The translations under genes were made by a program, and so were the position numbers. The notes under the pieces are model-generated. The model searched no databases. It had not been told where the DNA came from and worked only from the letters and a program-made list of their open reading frames with translations. Below, piece by piece: positions 1-9,950 of a DNA stretch of 64,000 nucleotides (its first letter is position 1; every line of letters begins with the position of its first letter). The stretch is from Astrothelium macrocarpum. Taxonomy: Eukaryota; Ascomycota; Dothideomycetes; Trypetheliales; Trypetheliaceae. The DNA lies in assembly GCA_021030915.1 (NCBI GenBank), contig JAGEMR010000030.1, forward strand, positions 186,001 to 250,000, read 5' to 3'.

Positions 1-789
1 ATCTTACCAGCAGATACTCCGGGGTCACTGGTGCCGATTTCATTGCTTTCTCCATCTTCATGTTGACGGCCGTCACGTGCCTGTCCTTGTCGGCGACGTA
101 CCACATCTTGATGAACCACTCGCAACGCGTGGAACATTTCTGCCTGCGACTGGACATGCTGGGTGTAGTGATCTTCATACTGGGCGACCTTGTCTTGGGA
201 ATATACATGGTTTTCTGGTGTGAACCTTTGCCACGCAATATCTACTGGTCTCTAGTTAGTTAATCTCCATGTGCACAGTTTTATTTTTCCTCATCTCAGA
301 CCTGGTACTTGAGTCTAACACTCTTCTTTCCTCGGTTGATAGATTGGGATTTTCGGGACGTTGACCATTTTCATGACCATGCATCCCAAGTTCCAGGGCG
401 CGAAGTATCGCCTCTTCCGAGCTCTGTTGCTCGTGGCGACTGGCTTGTCCGGTGTTGCGCCCTTGATCCATGGACTCAATGTGTTCGGCATGTCGCTGAT
501 GAGAAGAAAAGCTTTTCCCTATACTCTGGCAAAAGCAGGCTGCCTTCTATCTGGGACTTCGTTTTATGCAGTAAGTCTCCCAATTTCGCACACAAGACAG
601 AAATTAACCCTAACACATGTGCTTCTGAAGACCAGGTTTCCCGAAAGTCGTTATCATGGCAAATTCGACCTATGGGGCTCCCATTCGATCTTTCACATCC
701 TGGTGGTATGCGCCGCTGTGGTCCAGTTGATGGGGTATCTGGATGCCTTCGACTATGCTCACGCAAATCTTACTTGCTTGTCTCTTTGA
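1..789 (+). CDS. PAQR / hemolysin-III family membrane protein, 5' end outside the window
   Basis: This is the C-terminal part of a seven-helix receptor-like protein of the adiponectin receptor / hemolysin III family. Three exons can be read: 1-254, 343-570 and 631-789, joined in frame by introns of 88 and 60 nt. The visible motifs are the family S-x-x-x-H block (SATYHILMNHS), a hydrophobic string with IYW before the first intron, and the closing FDLWGSHSIFH block, whose two histidines are expected zinc ligands together with the earlier one. Fungal relatives (Izh proteins) are integral membrane proteins linked to zinc and sterol homeostasis. The protein ends in a short non-hydrophobic tail (LTCLSL). 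The start codon lies upstream of position 1, so length and N-terminal topology cannot be judged. Confidence 0.88.
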
Positions 790-1618
790 GTTATGTATAC
801 ATGCCGAGTATGGAGCTTCTGGCCACTGGGACGAGCTTCCAAACGCTGACTGTACGATAGTGAAGACAAGCATATGATCTGATCGCTACTACCCATGGTG
901 TGAGGGTATATATACGGTGTGGAGCATATTCAGCAGTGGCTGAATATTCTGGTCTTTTGACGTAACGGTATATAGCTCCACTGCCGTTGCTGCCCTGACA
1001 CATGGCTAGTACTTAGAGTCAACAGGAGTGTAACGGCAACTCTATACAAAATGCGGACGCTAGCGTCCGCGTTTGCGTCGAATCAGGGCCCCAGTTGGTA
1101 TTATAAATTTTCACCGTGAATTACTTGTTAAGATATAATCTGACCCCCTGTCACGCTATCCATCGGTCATGGCTAGGCGCTGTAGGATTTATACAGGATT
1201 AGCTCAGCCAAATGAACTAACCCTCAGATAGACCACTTATAAGTTACCCTCACCCTATTGTGCAATCTGTCTTGGGCGGAAATAAGCGTTCGCCGAGCTT
1301 GCTTCCCTTCCAACAAAGAGAAGGCCAAACGTCACAAGTATCCAGGCCTTCAGAGGGGATAGCCTTTGTCATATAATTCGCGACTCATAGCTAATCTAAT
1401 CTGAAGGGAGGAATTTCTTAAGCCATAGGCGTAGGTCGACATTGGTGAGATTTCTATCTAGTAGACGTCCCTATACATTTTTGAGCATTCTCCAAAATTT
1501 CATGACCGAGCAAGACTTGGTATCCTACGACGCTGGTCACTGGGCATGATCTAGTGGTGTAACATATCTCGCCAAGATCAAAGAAATGCCTGCAGTAAGA
1601 GTTGCTCACAAATCAATG
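790..1618. other. Intergenic, convergent gene ends, nothing recognised
   Basis: This stretch separates the 3' ends of the PAQR gene (+) and the dioxygenase gene (-). No convincing reading frame, RNA gene or repeat was seen. Both neighbouring 3' UTRs must lie here. Confidence 0.6.
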
Positions 1619-2881
1619 CTACTCCGCATTAAGATTACCAAAGCGATACTGAGAGAAACTTAGGCTACCATCAGGAAAATTCCAATATGCTTCGCCGAGA
1701 TCGGTGCCTGCAGCGCCTGCACTGATGTGAATGGGAAGAAGATGTTCTACAGTCGGATGCGCCTGTCTAGCATCGCTGCGCTTCATCAAAGATGCCATCT
1801 TTGCCTGACGTTCCTCTGGCTTTGCAATGACCGCCTCCTTCAATGCCTCATCAAAGCTGATGGTATATCTGAAGAACATCAGCAAGAACACACAATCGAT
1901 CTGACACTGTCAAGCAGCATTTTGCTTACGGCATGGTCTCCCCAGTTCCCATTGTCCTCCGGAAATCACGAGTATTATGGACCGCCATTCCCGCGCCAAC
2001 AATTAGAATGCCCTCGTCTCGCAGACTCTCCAGTGCCTGCCCGACGCGGTAGTGCTGATCCGGGTCCTCGCTATCATACAGCGAAACTTGCACGATTGGC
2101 ACATTCAATGGATTCTTCTTGGGATCAAAAGCTGTGCCGGGCGGTGCATCAGTAACGATAGGTGTCCAAGAGCAATGTCCGTGATCATTTACTCACCAAC
2201 AATAAACCCTGCCCAGATACCATGATCGAGACCTCGTTTGACCCTCTCAACCTCAATACCTGCACCCGATAGCTTGTCAATGACCTTTTCGGCAACCTCG
2301 CGGCTTCCCTTGCTTGGAAACTTCTTTTCATAGTAGTGCGGCGGAAAGCCATAGAAATCGTAGATTATATCCATCTCCTCAGCGACATTGATCTGGATCT
2401 TGTTCGGGCTGGCTTGCCAGTGGGCAGAAAAGACGACCACCGCCTTGGGTTTGACTTTTGTCGTGATCTCCTGTCCGACTTCTTCGAGTTTGGCATAGGC
2501 TGGATGGTCCGTCCGTTCAATGGAGTTGGGTCCTCCAATGCCCAGGAAATAGACGGGGGTTCTTCCCGAGACGCTATTATTGGCCACCGAAGTCGTCATG
2601 ATTCGTGCAGAGCTATTCACATGTGAAGCATCAGATGTGTTATTTGCAACTTGCGTGGGTGACTGTGTGGTGGGATCTCGAACGATGCTGGCCGTGTAAG
2701 ATTGAGCAGTGCGGTAGACGAGTGGAATGGATAAGCTCACAAGGAGGATAGCAAAGTACCTTGAACGAACAACTGAAAAGATAGATGATAGAGCAGAGGG
2801 CATGGCACCGTGAGTCGCTTTCTTTTGGTGATTAGGAAGAGAAAAGAACACTCGATCTGGGTCTTGGGGATGTGGCATCAT
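1619..2881 (-). CDS. LigB/DODA-type extradiol aromatic-ring dioxygenase with N-terminal membrane anchor
   Basis: Exons 2881-2197, 2131-1930 and 1868-1619 join in frame (introns 65 and 61 nt) to give about 378 residues. The fold is the class III extradiol dioxygenase / 4,5-DOPA dioxygenase type, using one non-haem Fe(II) or Zn(II) to open catechol-like rings. The ligand motifs are visible: GIGGPNS with a following DHP, SAHW, LDHGIW, the GAGMAVHN block and the HISAGAAG block near the end. Ahead of the enzyme is an unusual extension of about 110 residues with one hydrophobic stretch (residues about 43-55, FAILLVSLSIPLV) followed by a Thr/Ser/Asn-rich spacer, suggesting a membrane-anchored or secretory form. 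The reading frame has two consecutive ATG codons (2881, 2878); an internal Met nearer the hydrophobic stretch is also possible. It is divergent from the SDR-like gene at 3509, so the two may share a promoter. The natural substrate cannot be told from sequence. Confidence 0.88.
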
Positions 2882-3508
2882 CAATGACTACAATCATGCA
2901 AACAAAGGCTGACAAATCTATTGTCAAATGCGCAATGATTGGAAATTTAGAGAATTGTCAGAAGAGAAATCGATACAAACCACTCGCCGCGCGGAACTGA
3001 TGTCAATAGCGCTATCGAGCTATGATCTTGTAACTTGCAGTGTCCTGCCTTAGGCTTTCCCGCGCGCGATAGAGTCCCGTGTGCTATGCAATCATCCGCG
3101 CGCAATGCAGCCATTCCCGCGCGTGATATCCACCCAGCCCAGCTTAGCGGATCATCCCGCGCAGCTGTGATTTCACGAAACGGAACGTTAATTGGGCTAT
3201 AGTATCAAGGCCATCTTGAGTAGCTGCTCTGGCAGTGCACGTAACTTAATGTTGTCCTTCCTTGTGCAGCCTGTTACCCTGCAGCTCGGAAGATGCAAAA
3301 ACCCGGATTTTGATTTCAAATCCTGGCCCAAAAAAAAAGGGGGTAATCTGCATGAGAACGTTGTTGACGAATGTGGACTCTGCTGGTATATATAGAAGGG
3401 CATCTTCGATGCAAGATGACTCTTTCTTACTATTCCATAGCTGAGCTTCTCTACAAGTCCAAGTCCAAGTCCTTGAGAAACATCTTTATCGTCCACTACA
3501 AAGACACA
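2882..3508. promoter_or_regulatory. Divergent promoter with repeated CCGCGCG motifs
   Basis: This 627-bp region lies between the start codons of the dioxygenase (-) and the SDR-like gene (+). It contains at least five copies of a C/G core resembling CCCGCGCG, near 2985-2994, 3058-3070, 3095-3106, 3114-3127 and 3154-3162, several followed by GAT or AAT. Such clustering suggests binding sites of a shared regulator, but the factor is unknown. Confidence 0.5.
3387..3394 (+). promoter_or_regulatory. TATA box of the SDR-like gene
   Basis: TATATATA lies 115 bp upstream of the ATG at 3509, in a position fitting a fungal core promoter with a 5' leader of roughly 80 nt. Confidence 0.45.
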
Positions 3509-4259
3509 ATGACAGCCAAACCTGCTGTACTCATACTCGGAGCTGGGCCTAGGATCGGTGCCTCTGTCGCCCAAAACTTCGCAAGCAATGGCTATGGAGT
3601 CGCTGTTGCGTCTAGGAGTGGTGGTAAGGCCGCTGAAGGCGCGTATCTTTCCCTCACGGCAGACTTTACCAAGCCCGACTCCATCCCAAGGCTGTTCGAT
3701 TCAGTCAAGGCCGAGTTCAAGACCGCTCCCAGCGTCGTCGTCTATAACGCAGCGGCACTTACGAACCCTCCTGAGAAGGATGTTATTTTCTCAACTTCAT
3801 CCGCAAGTGTCGTATCGGATTTGAGTGTCAATGTTGTCAGCCCTTATGTCGCAGCACAGGAGGCCGTCAAGGGTTTCGAAACGCTGCCGCAGGAGACCAA
3901 AAAGACGTTCATATATACCGGAAATATCATGAATGTTTCCATCATACCCATGCCGCTAATGATGGATCTGGGCATGGGCAAGTCAGCGTCAGCATACTGG
4001 ATCGGCCTTGCCGACACGCTGTACTCGGACAAGGGAATCAGGTGAGTGCTTCAAAGACAAGCGCTACGTCGACCGCTTCTGACAAGCCTGGTTCACTAGA
4101 TTCTTTTATGCCGATGAGCGCCACGGAGATGGCAAGATCAAGGGGATGGGGCTTGACGGCGCCGCACATGGCCAATTCTACATACAGTTGGCAACCCATG
4201 AGAACGTCCCCTGGCGCGCGATATTCGTGAAGGACAAAGGCTACGTCAAATTCGACTGA
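3509..4259 (+). CDS. SDR-fold NAD(P)-binding protein with atypical active site
   Basis: Exons 3509-4041 and 4100-4259 join in frame to give 230 residues. The N-terminus carries a Rossmann nucleotide-binding loop (ILGAGPRIGASVA) and a later YNAA corresponding to the SDR NAG motif. The usual catalytic Tyr-x-x-x-Lys is not present: the corresponding region reads SASAYWIGLADTLY, keeping Ser and Tyr but without the Lys four residues on. I recall this pattern in a family of small fungal oxidoreductase-like proteins ending in FVKDKGYVKF-type tails, as here. It may therefore be a divergent reductase or a non-catalytic binder. The start was chosen because the preceding 46 in-frame codons are not SDR-like and the ATG sits directly before the nucleotide-binding strand. 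Divergent neighbour: the extradiol dioxygenase. Confidence 0.85.
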
Positions 4260-4371
4260 CGAAGTCGAGGAGAGATGAGTATCTATCGAAAGTTAGATAT
4301 AGAAAAAAGGTGATCGAAAGAACTCCATCAAGTACTCTCAAAACAATAGGATCTATTACATCGCCATCCCT

Positions 4372-6144
4372 CTAGACGAGTAATATCATATCGCCTTGAG
4401 CTCTGAAACACATTGCAAGATCGCGAGTCCCAATATCTGTAGCATCTCTAGTGCGCCACACATGTTCCATGATCTTAAGCGCCTTATGTACCGTACCAAA
4501 GACGCTTGGTTGCAACGTCTCCACCATTCTGCGCAGCTCAGCTTCTTGCGCAGGTTCTGCAAGACAGCCTGCGACACAGAATGGCCACACCATGGTGCGC
4601 AGCAACGCTGGCGATGAGGTTTTGTTCAATAGCGTGATAATTCGATCAACATGATAGCGTACATCGACACTAGCAAGCTGCCAACCAGACACAACGATGA
4701 ACAGGTAAACGAGTGCTGCATGAGCCCAAATACGCGTGATCAGGAAGCTCTGGCTGGAGGGTGCTTCTGTTGGGGTAACAAGGTCTAGCGGACTGCTGTG
4801 TTCTTTTGGACTAATTGGGAGATCGGCTTCGGTTTCAAGTCGCATGAGATAAGCTACTAATGAGTCTTTGATAGATTTGCCGCGACAGGCCAGCTCCATG
4901 ATATCGAGATTTCCGCATACCCTACATCGCTGTTTCCACGCATCAAGGGCGGCAATCTCACTAATTTCTAGCATCGCCGGATTTTTGACACCGAGCACAG
5001 CCTCAAGATTGATAGGAGGTTTGATGCCTTCGCTATTGCTGAGAAGGCAACGATGGTACCCGTAGAGTCTGGGTTGCTCCTGAAGCACTGTGCTGGCAAT
5101 GATATCATCAAATATCACGAGAGCAGATGAGAAGCGGAAAGCGGCCTGTTCAGCACTCGGAGTTTGAAGACATACGGAAGGTATGGTGGATGACGACGAG
5201 CCCAGACGACTCATGACAGCGCTGAAGCGTGAACTGGCCCCTTCCTGTTCCGTGATGCCAGGAACGTCAACCAGCTGTCTAAAAAGAGCTATAGCAGCAT
5301 TAAGATGGGCTTGCCAGTTGTCAAAGCTCAAGACTGCAATCTCGAAACGTTGTAGCTGTACGATACTCGCCATGATCCGTACGGCGCCATGTAGATGGTC
5401 TGCGATATGTGGGCCATCGATAATTTGCAAAGCCTGCCTCAGCACCCCAAAGGCATTCTGGGTTTGAGTGAGCACTTTCTCCCAGGCAGCACTACCATCA
5501 GTTTTGCCCCACTCGACGGAAAAATAATAGCTTTGACATAGGACGGCCTGTCGTACTACTGGCCTTCTGATCATCATTTCTAAGATCCATGCTTTCCCGC
5601 CATCAAGCAGGGAGGGGCGGTAAAATGGGAACAGGAATGGAAGCGACTTTTCTAGATAGAACATGAAAAGAACCGCGTGAGATCGTTCAAAAGCTACGTC
5701 CTGGCTGTTGGGATGGCAATAAGCTGCATGTCGCAGTTGGAGCGTGGATGCCTCGGAGGGCGCGTCCGTCCCTGTATTGTAGATTTCTCGATTTGCTTCC
5801 AAGACATCGTATGTCGGAGCAGCCGGACCCCTAGGTGGTATCTCGGGTGACACAATCGGTTCGCCAGCGGAAGTGTCCACGGAAAATTCGACAACTGGAC
5901 CGCGTTTGCCAGAGGTACGAACTATGCGCTCCCCACGTCGGCGATGGGACTTTTCTTTTACCTCGCATTTGAGTTGTTCGGCCATCTCCTCTTGTTTCAC
6001 GCCGCCGTCCATCCATTCCGGTCTGTTGTCCGTATCATAATGGCATGTGATAGAAAGTGCAGCGCAGGCATCACATATAGGGTGGTGCTCGTCACATCTT
6101 TTACGTCGGAGTCGACAAGTCCAGCAGCCATTGGAAGTCCTCAT
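4372..6144 (-). CDS. Zn2Cys6 transcription factor
   Basis: A single open frame of 590 residues encodes a fungal binuclear-cluster regulator. The DNA-binding domain is at residues about 7-34, with six cysteines (CWTC, KRC, ICDAC, ITC) and basic residues RLRRKR between the second and third. A basic linker follows (EKSHRRRGERIVR), then a long helical middle region typical of the fungal-specific transcription-factor domain (roughly residues 160-580). The frame remains open upstream, but the first ATG in frame directly precedes the zinc cluster (MRTSNGC), so I start at 6144. It is convergent with the SDR-like gene, with 112 bp between the stop codons. Its targets are unknown; position makes the 1.6-4.3 kb pair or the terpene region candidates. 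Confidence 0.9.
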   Translation of the reverse strand: MRTSNGCWTCRLRRKRCDEHHPICDACAALSITCHYDTDNRPEWMDGGVKQEEMAEQLKCEVKEKSHRRRGERIVRTSGKRGPVVEFSVDTSAGEPIVSPEIPPRGPAAPTYDVLEANREIYNTGTDAPSEASTLQLRHAAYCHPNSQDVAFERSHAVLFMFYLEKSLPFLFPFYRPSLLDGGKAWILEMMIRRPVVRQAVLCQSYYFSVEWGKTDGSAAWEKVLTQTQNAFGVLRQALQIIDGPHIADHLHGAVRIMASIVQLQRFEIAVLSFDNWQAHLNAAIALFRQLVDVPGITEQEGASSRFSAVMSRLGSSSSTIPSVCLQTPSAEQAAFRFSSALVIFDDIIASTVLQEQPRLYGYHRCLLSNSEGIKPPINLEAVLGVKNPAMLEISEIAALDAWKQRCRVCGNLDIMELACRGKSIKDSLVAYLMRLETEADLPISPKEHSSPLDLVTPTEAPSSQSFLITRIWAHAALVYLFIVVSGWQLASVDVRYHVDRIITLLNKTSSPALLRTMVWPFCVAGCLAEPAQEAELRRMVETLQPSVFGTVHKALKIMEHVWRTRDATDIGTRDLAMCFRAQGDMILLV

Positions 6145-7203
6145 TGTGTTGTTGTGATAAAGGTCCCGAGGGCGGGCCACCGCGTCTATCACATAACAAA
6201 TTGGACTGCAATATGAATCTTCAGCTCCAGCACTACCCTAGCCTTGTGTTACCAGGACAAAGAGTCGCCAGACCCCTTGAAGACGGATATGCATCGACGC
6301 TAGGGTCACCAGGTTCGAGTCATCGATCGAGGAGACAGGCCAGATAGAGTTATTAGAAAATCAGAAACTAAATTTCTCGTGGAGTAGCAAGAAGCAACAT
6401 TGTAGCGTCGTCGGTCCATCATTCCCGCATCGCCGATGATTTGCCAAATTCCCGTTCCTGTTTGCAGCTTTACCGTTTTAGGTATAGCGCTAAAGATGTA
6501 AAACTCAGTATACCATGCAAGAAAGGAACCTTCTGTTTGTTTCCGTTGATTTATCTAGCCCAAAATACCTAGCGCTGCACCAATAAGTCGGGTCAGAGGC
6601 CAAGTGCGGCAGGGATTCACCTAATCAATGTCTTCAGCTAAAAGATATTCACTACTCGTAGTGAGTAAAGCAAACTAAAGATAGATCAGACATGACATCT
6701 TACCTGCCACTGTGTCACGAGCTTTGGTGAAGCACCTTCATATGAGGAGTAGGAGCACATTAATGCAACACACACTGCGGCTACATACGTTTAAAGCTGG
6801 CCTACCTTGGACCTACTTGTTGTCCGCACTTCATGTAGTCGGCACTTTCCTTTACTTGTACGGTTTGCAAGTCATTGCAATACAAATTGGTTGCCTTTAT
6901 AATACAAGGTCTCGCATCGTCACAGCCATACGCGCCCAGGTGCTGTACACCTAATAGCCACAGCTATTTTAAGAAATTGATTTAGTGTGGCACGATTATT
7001 GAGTAATCGGTGAGCACCATTGCAATTTCTTCCTTTCTAAACTTTGCCCAATATGGCTGAACGTGATTTCTCTACTCGTAGCCTGTAATTCTGTCAATGT
7101 CCAAGCACAAAATTTTCTCTCTTTTGATCTACTTTGGTCATGCGTGTAAAACTAATGTAGCTAAAAGCGTCGACCAACGCATCTTGGTTGACATATCAGC
7201 GTC
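6145..7203. other. Intergenic region, nothing recognised
   Basis: About 1.06 kb holds the promoters of the Zn2Cys6 gene (-) and of the small conserved protein (+). The word CTACTCGTAG recurs near 6652 and 7070. No gene-like frame was accepted. Confidence 0.5.
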
Positions 7204-7731
7204 ATGGCCTCATGTTCCGCCGAAGACGCGGAAACCGACTACTCGACCATGTACACGCCTTCTACACCCCCAGAGAGTGGCGCGGCTGTCCTCGAAGATA
7301 CTCTCGACCCCTCCGAAGCTACTCAGCCAGGCTTGCCAAGACCTCGTGCTGGCTCCACCTTTCTGATTCGGTCTGTCAAGTCCGGAGAGGTCATTACGCT
7401 TGTGAGAGGGCAAATAGTGCTGGCTCAACCCGATGGGCAAGGATCTCACTGGATTTGTGTGGAAAATGATGGATGGCAGGGCTTTGAGAACGCTGTCTCT
7501 GGAAGTTTTCTTGGTCGTGATCGCAACTGGAAGCTGTGTTGTGAGAAGACGTGGCATAGAGAGTGGGAGAGATTTCAAGTTCAATTGAGAGAGACAGGTA
7601 GTGTATTAGTTATGAAAAGTTGGGGTGAACTCCGGCCCATAGCCAATAAGGTGGAAAATGGGGCAGAGAAATTGGCTATGATCAAGAGTTGGGAGTCTGA
7701 GGAGATGATGTGGGAATTTGTCGAGCTCTAA
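7204..7731 (+). CDS. Conserved fungal protein of unknown function (175 aa)
   Basis: An intronless frame of 175 residues. Residues 1-45 are Pro/Ser/Thr-rich and low in structure. From about residue 48 it matches a pattern I recall in many ascomycete hypothetical proteins: GSTFLIRSVKSGEVITL, HWICVENDGWQGFEN, VSGSFLGRD, a WERFQV segment, and a closing W-E-F-V block. The alternating hydrophobic and aromatic strands with repeated G-x-L-G turns suggest a beta-trefoil or fascin-like fold. No catalytic residues can be named. There is no signal peptide or membrane segment. It lies between a regulator and the terpene region, with nothing tying it to either. Confidence 0.8.
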   Translation: MASCSAEDAETDYSTMYTPSTPPESGAAVLEDTLDPSEATQPGLPRPRAGSTFLIRSVKSGEVITLVRGQIVLAQPDGQGSHWICVENDGWQGFENAVSGSFLGRDRNWKLCCEKTWHREWERFQVQLRETGSVLVMKSWGELRPIANKVENGAEKLAMIKSWESEEMMWEFVEL

Positions 7732-8141
7732 TTTTGTAAGAAATTTGCCTGGCATCGGACACAGAGAATGCAATGTTTTCGCGGAAGTATAGAGGAGCGA
7801 GGCATAGCATACGCCAGCGATACGTATCTTACAAATAGCTCTAGGCATTGGGCAATGAAGATTGTGCTTCTTGCTTACATCACAGTGGTGCCAACATTAC
7901 ACATGTACGTCAAGTGGCTTCATTTCAGTTACATGAGCTCATTGGTAAGTTTATTTGAATTTCTAAAGATCAGAACGGTATTCGGCGAAGAAGCTGCGTA
8001 GATGTTTTTGTCTGACAGCCTTGTCACGTTTGGCTTCATTTCAGCTCCATCAACCTGTCAAAGTCCCTCCTATGAACGTACCTTACGTACAAAAACGGCA
8101 TCCCAACGTAGCAAGATCCAACTCATGGGTTCAGTACCGGA
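7732..8141. other. Intergenic, convergent gene ends
   Basis: About 410 bp between the stop codons of the 175-aa protein (+) and the SDR (-). Nothing beyond probable 3' UTRs was seen. Confidence 0.5.
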
Positions 8142-9280
8142 TCATGAACCTTTTACAAGGATTTCACTCAAAGTCCAAAGCTTGTCTACATTCTCGGCAC
8201 CAGTCGCGTATTCTCTCGCAGAAGCAGGCTTACATTCGATCATGAGCGCTGGTATGTCATCTGTCAGAAGTCAGCTTGAAAGCTAAAATGTGAAGCTACG
8301 CGAGGTGCGACCTTTGAAGCTTGGGTCCAATGCAGCCAGGAGCACAGTAGCGCAGCCTTGCTGCAAAGTCCGAGGCGCAGGTGGCGGCAGCTCTTTACCT
8401 ATTGGCCGAGGAATAAGTACTCTTCCGTACAAGTCTGTTGAGGAGAGACATTTGAGCGCACAGCACAGGAAACTTACCATCATTGCGCGCTACCGCGAGC
8501 TTAAATCCATCCATGAAAAGTGGCATATCTACGCCGCAGTTGCCCTGGAGTCCACTCTCAGGAATAAATCCAGGATGTACTGCGCAGGCCAAAATCCCAC
8601 GAGTCTTGTACCTTGTGGTAATACCACGAGCGTGCAAGATGTTTGCTGTCTTGGACTGCGCGTACGAGATCCAGGGGTCGTAAGTTTTGCCATTTTCAAA
8701 ATTAGGGTCGTCAAAATTGACCTCTGCCATCTCGTAGCCCGTGCTAGTCAAGTTTACTACTCGAGCTTTGCCGGCTGATGCTAGTTTCTCCACCAGCAGC
8801 TCTGTCAATAAGAAATGGCCGACATGGTTAGCTGCAAATTGAATTTCTATCCCATCAGTGCTCTTGGCATATGGTCTTGTTGCCATGATCCCGGCTGCGT
8901 TCAGAAGAATATCCACTTTCTCAGCTTTGGATGCAATCGTAGCAGCAGCACTGCGGATTGCGGCATTGCTGGTCAGATCGGCTTTTATGTACTCTACTTG
9001 CACGTTGGTGTTTTCTTTTCTAATTCGGTCAATGACAGGCCGAATCTTGGCTTCATTTCGACCCAGTAAAATGATTTGTGCCGGAGAGCCGGAGGCTAGT
9101 AGTACTGCAGCCTCGCCACCAAGACTGTTCTGACTGGGTCCCGTAATGACAACTAAGTTCAAATGTCAGTATACGATCACTAGAGCTGTAGAAGAGGCCA
9201 CGCTGACTTGTTTTGTTTTTGACTTCGTCTTTGAATGCTTCTACCACCTGTCTCCCTTCTGTCTCTCCGTCGAAACTCAT
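8142..9280 (-). CDS. Short-chain dehydrogenase/reductase (WW-domain oxidoreductase / retinol dehydrogenase type)
   Basis: Four exons, 9280-9208, 9152-8478, 8434-8312 and 8260-8142, join in frame (introns 55, 43 and 51 nt) to give 329 residues. The nucleotide-binding loop reads TGPSQNSLGGEAA, a variant of TGxxxGxG, followed by LNAAGIM (NAG motif), the catalytic Ser in LTSTGYE, and YAQSK as the Tyr-x-x-x-Lys pair. The last exon, shorter than 60 codons, encodes the typical ENVDKLWTLSEILV tail; without it the protein would look truncated. It is the left-most enzyme of the terpene region and could oxidise or reduce an alcohol or ketone on a terpenoid, but that is inference. A 9-bp repeat cluster lies about 220 bp upstream of its start. 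Confidence 0.9.
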
Positions 9281-9502
9281 TGCAGAAACGTGGATGAGAA
9301 GATGAATATTACACACATATGGGGATTGTTTTGTGACCGTATATAAGAGAAGGGATACGAAAGATAAGTTTATATGAAAAGGCAATGGCGGCGTTGGCAG
9401 AGGGGGAGCTGGGTGCAACTAGTGCCAACCCTCTCGGAGATTGACAAACCAGGAAGGGGGAGCGTGGAGGACCAAGGCCATGGAATGCAATGCTAGCGCG
9501 GT

Positions 9503-9547
9503 GATGCGGACGATGCGGCCGATACGGACGATGCGGTCGATGCGGCC
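9503..9547. repeat. Five tandem 9-bp repeats, GATGCGGNC type
   Basis: Five head-to-tail units of 9 bp: GATGCGGAC, GATGCGGCC, GATACGGAC, GATGCGGTC, GATGCGGCC. They lie about 220 bp upstream of the SDR start codon. They may be a short minisatellite or a cluster of sites for a CGG-binding zinc-cluster protein. Confidence 0.85.
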
Positions 9548-9561
9548 GCCCGCTAGTGTTT

Positions 9562-9575
9562 GCGGCCGCGGCCGC
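9562..9575. repeat. Perfect 14-bp palindrome GCGGCCGCGGCCGC
   Basis: The sequence equals its own reverse complement and includes two NotI-type GCGGCCGC words that overlap. It follows the 9-bp repeats and has no assigned role. Confidence 0.9.
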
Positions 9576-9950
9576 TATATGCAGGGCGAAATTGCAGCCG
9601 TTATTGTGGCGCAATAGATGCGGCCGTGCAGGCGAATATTCCCGGATTGTACCATTTAGGTACTTACCCAGTCAACAGGCCACCAGCGCCGTTTCCCATG
9701 AGTTTGGCATACGACGTGAAATAGAGCTTAGATGTGGTACCGTCACGGTCAATCAAACAGGTGAACCCTTAATTGATCTCCAAGCCATTTGATGGACGTC
9801 TTTTAATCACAATCCTCTCGGCCGTGGCAGACTTGGAGTCAGTTTCATTACAAGGATAACCACCCCACTGAAGAAAGATTCCTTGATCCCATATTCATCA
9901 TACTATGAGACAATCAGCTCAGCCTTGTTTGCTTGAAACGTCTTCAACGC

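Larger units (their letters stand above)
9281..9950. other. Intergenic region with short C+G-rich repeats
   Basis: This 670-bp gap lies between the SDR start and the stop of the terpene cyclase. It holds five 9-bp repeats (9503-9547) and a 14-bp perfect palindrome (9562-9575), listed separately. An open frame over the repeats reads Arg-Pro-His over and over and is not accepted as a gene. Confidence 0.6.

Noticed and set aside
9309..9614. A minus-strand frame rich in Arg-Pro-His
   Set aside because: It is a translation of the 9-bp repeats and palindrome, not a protein pattern.
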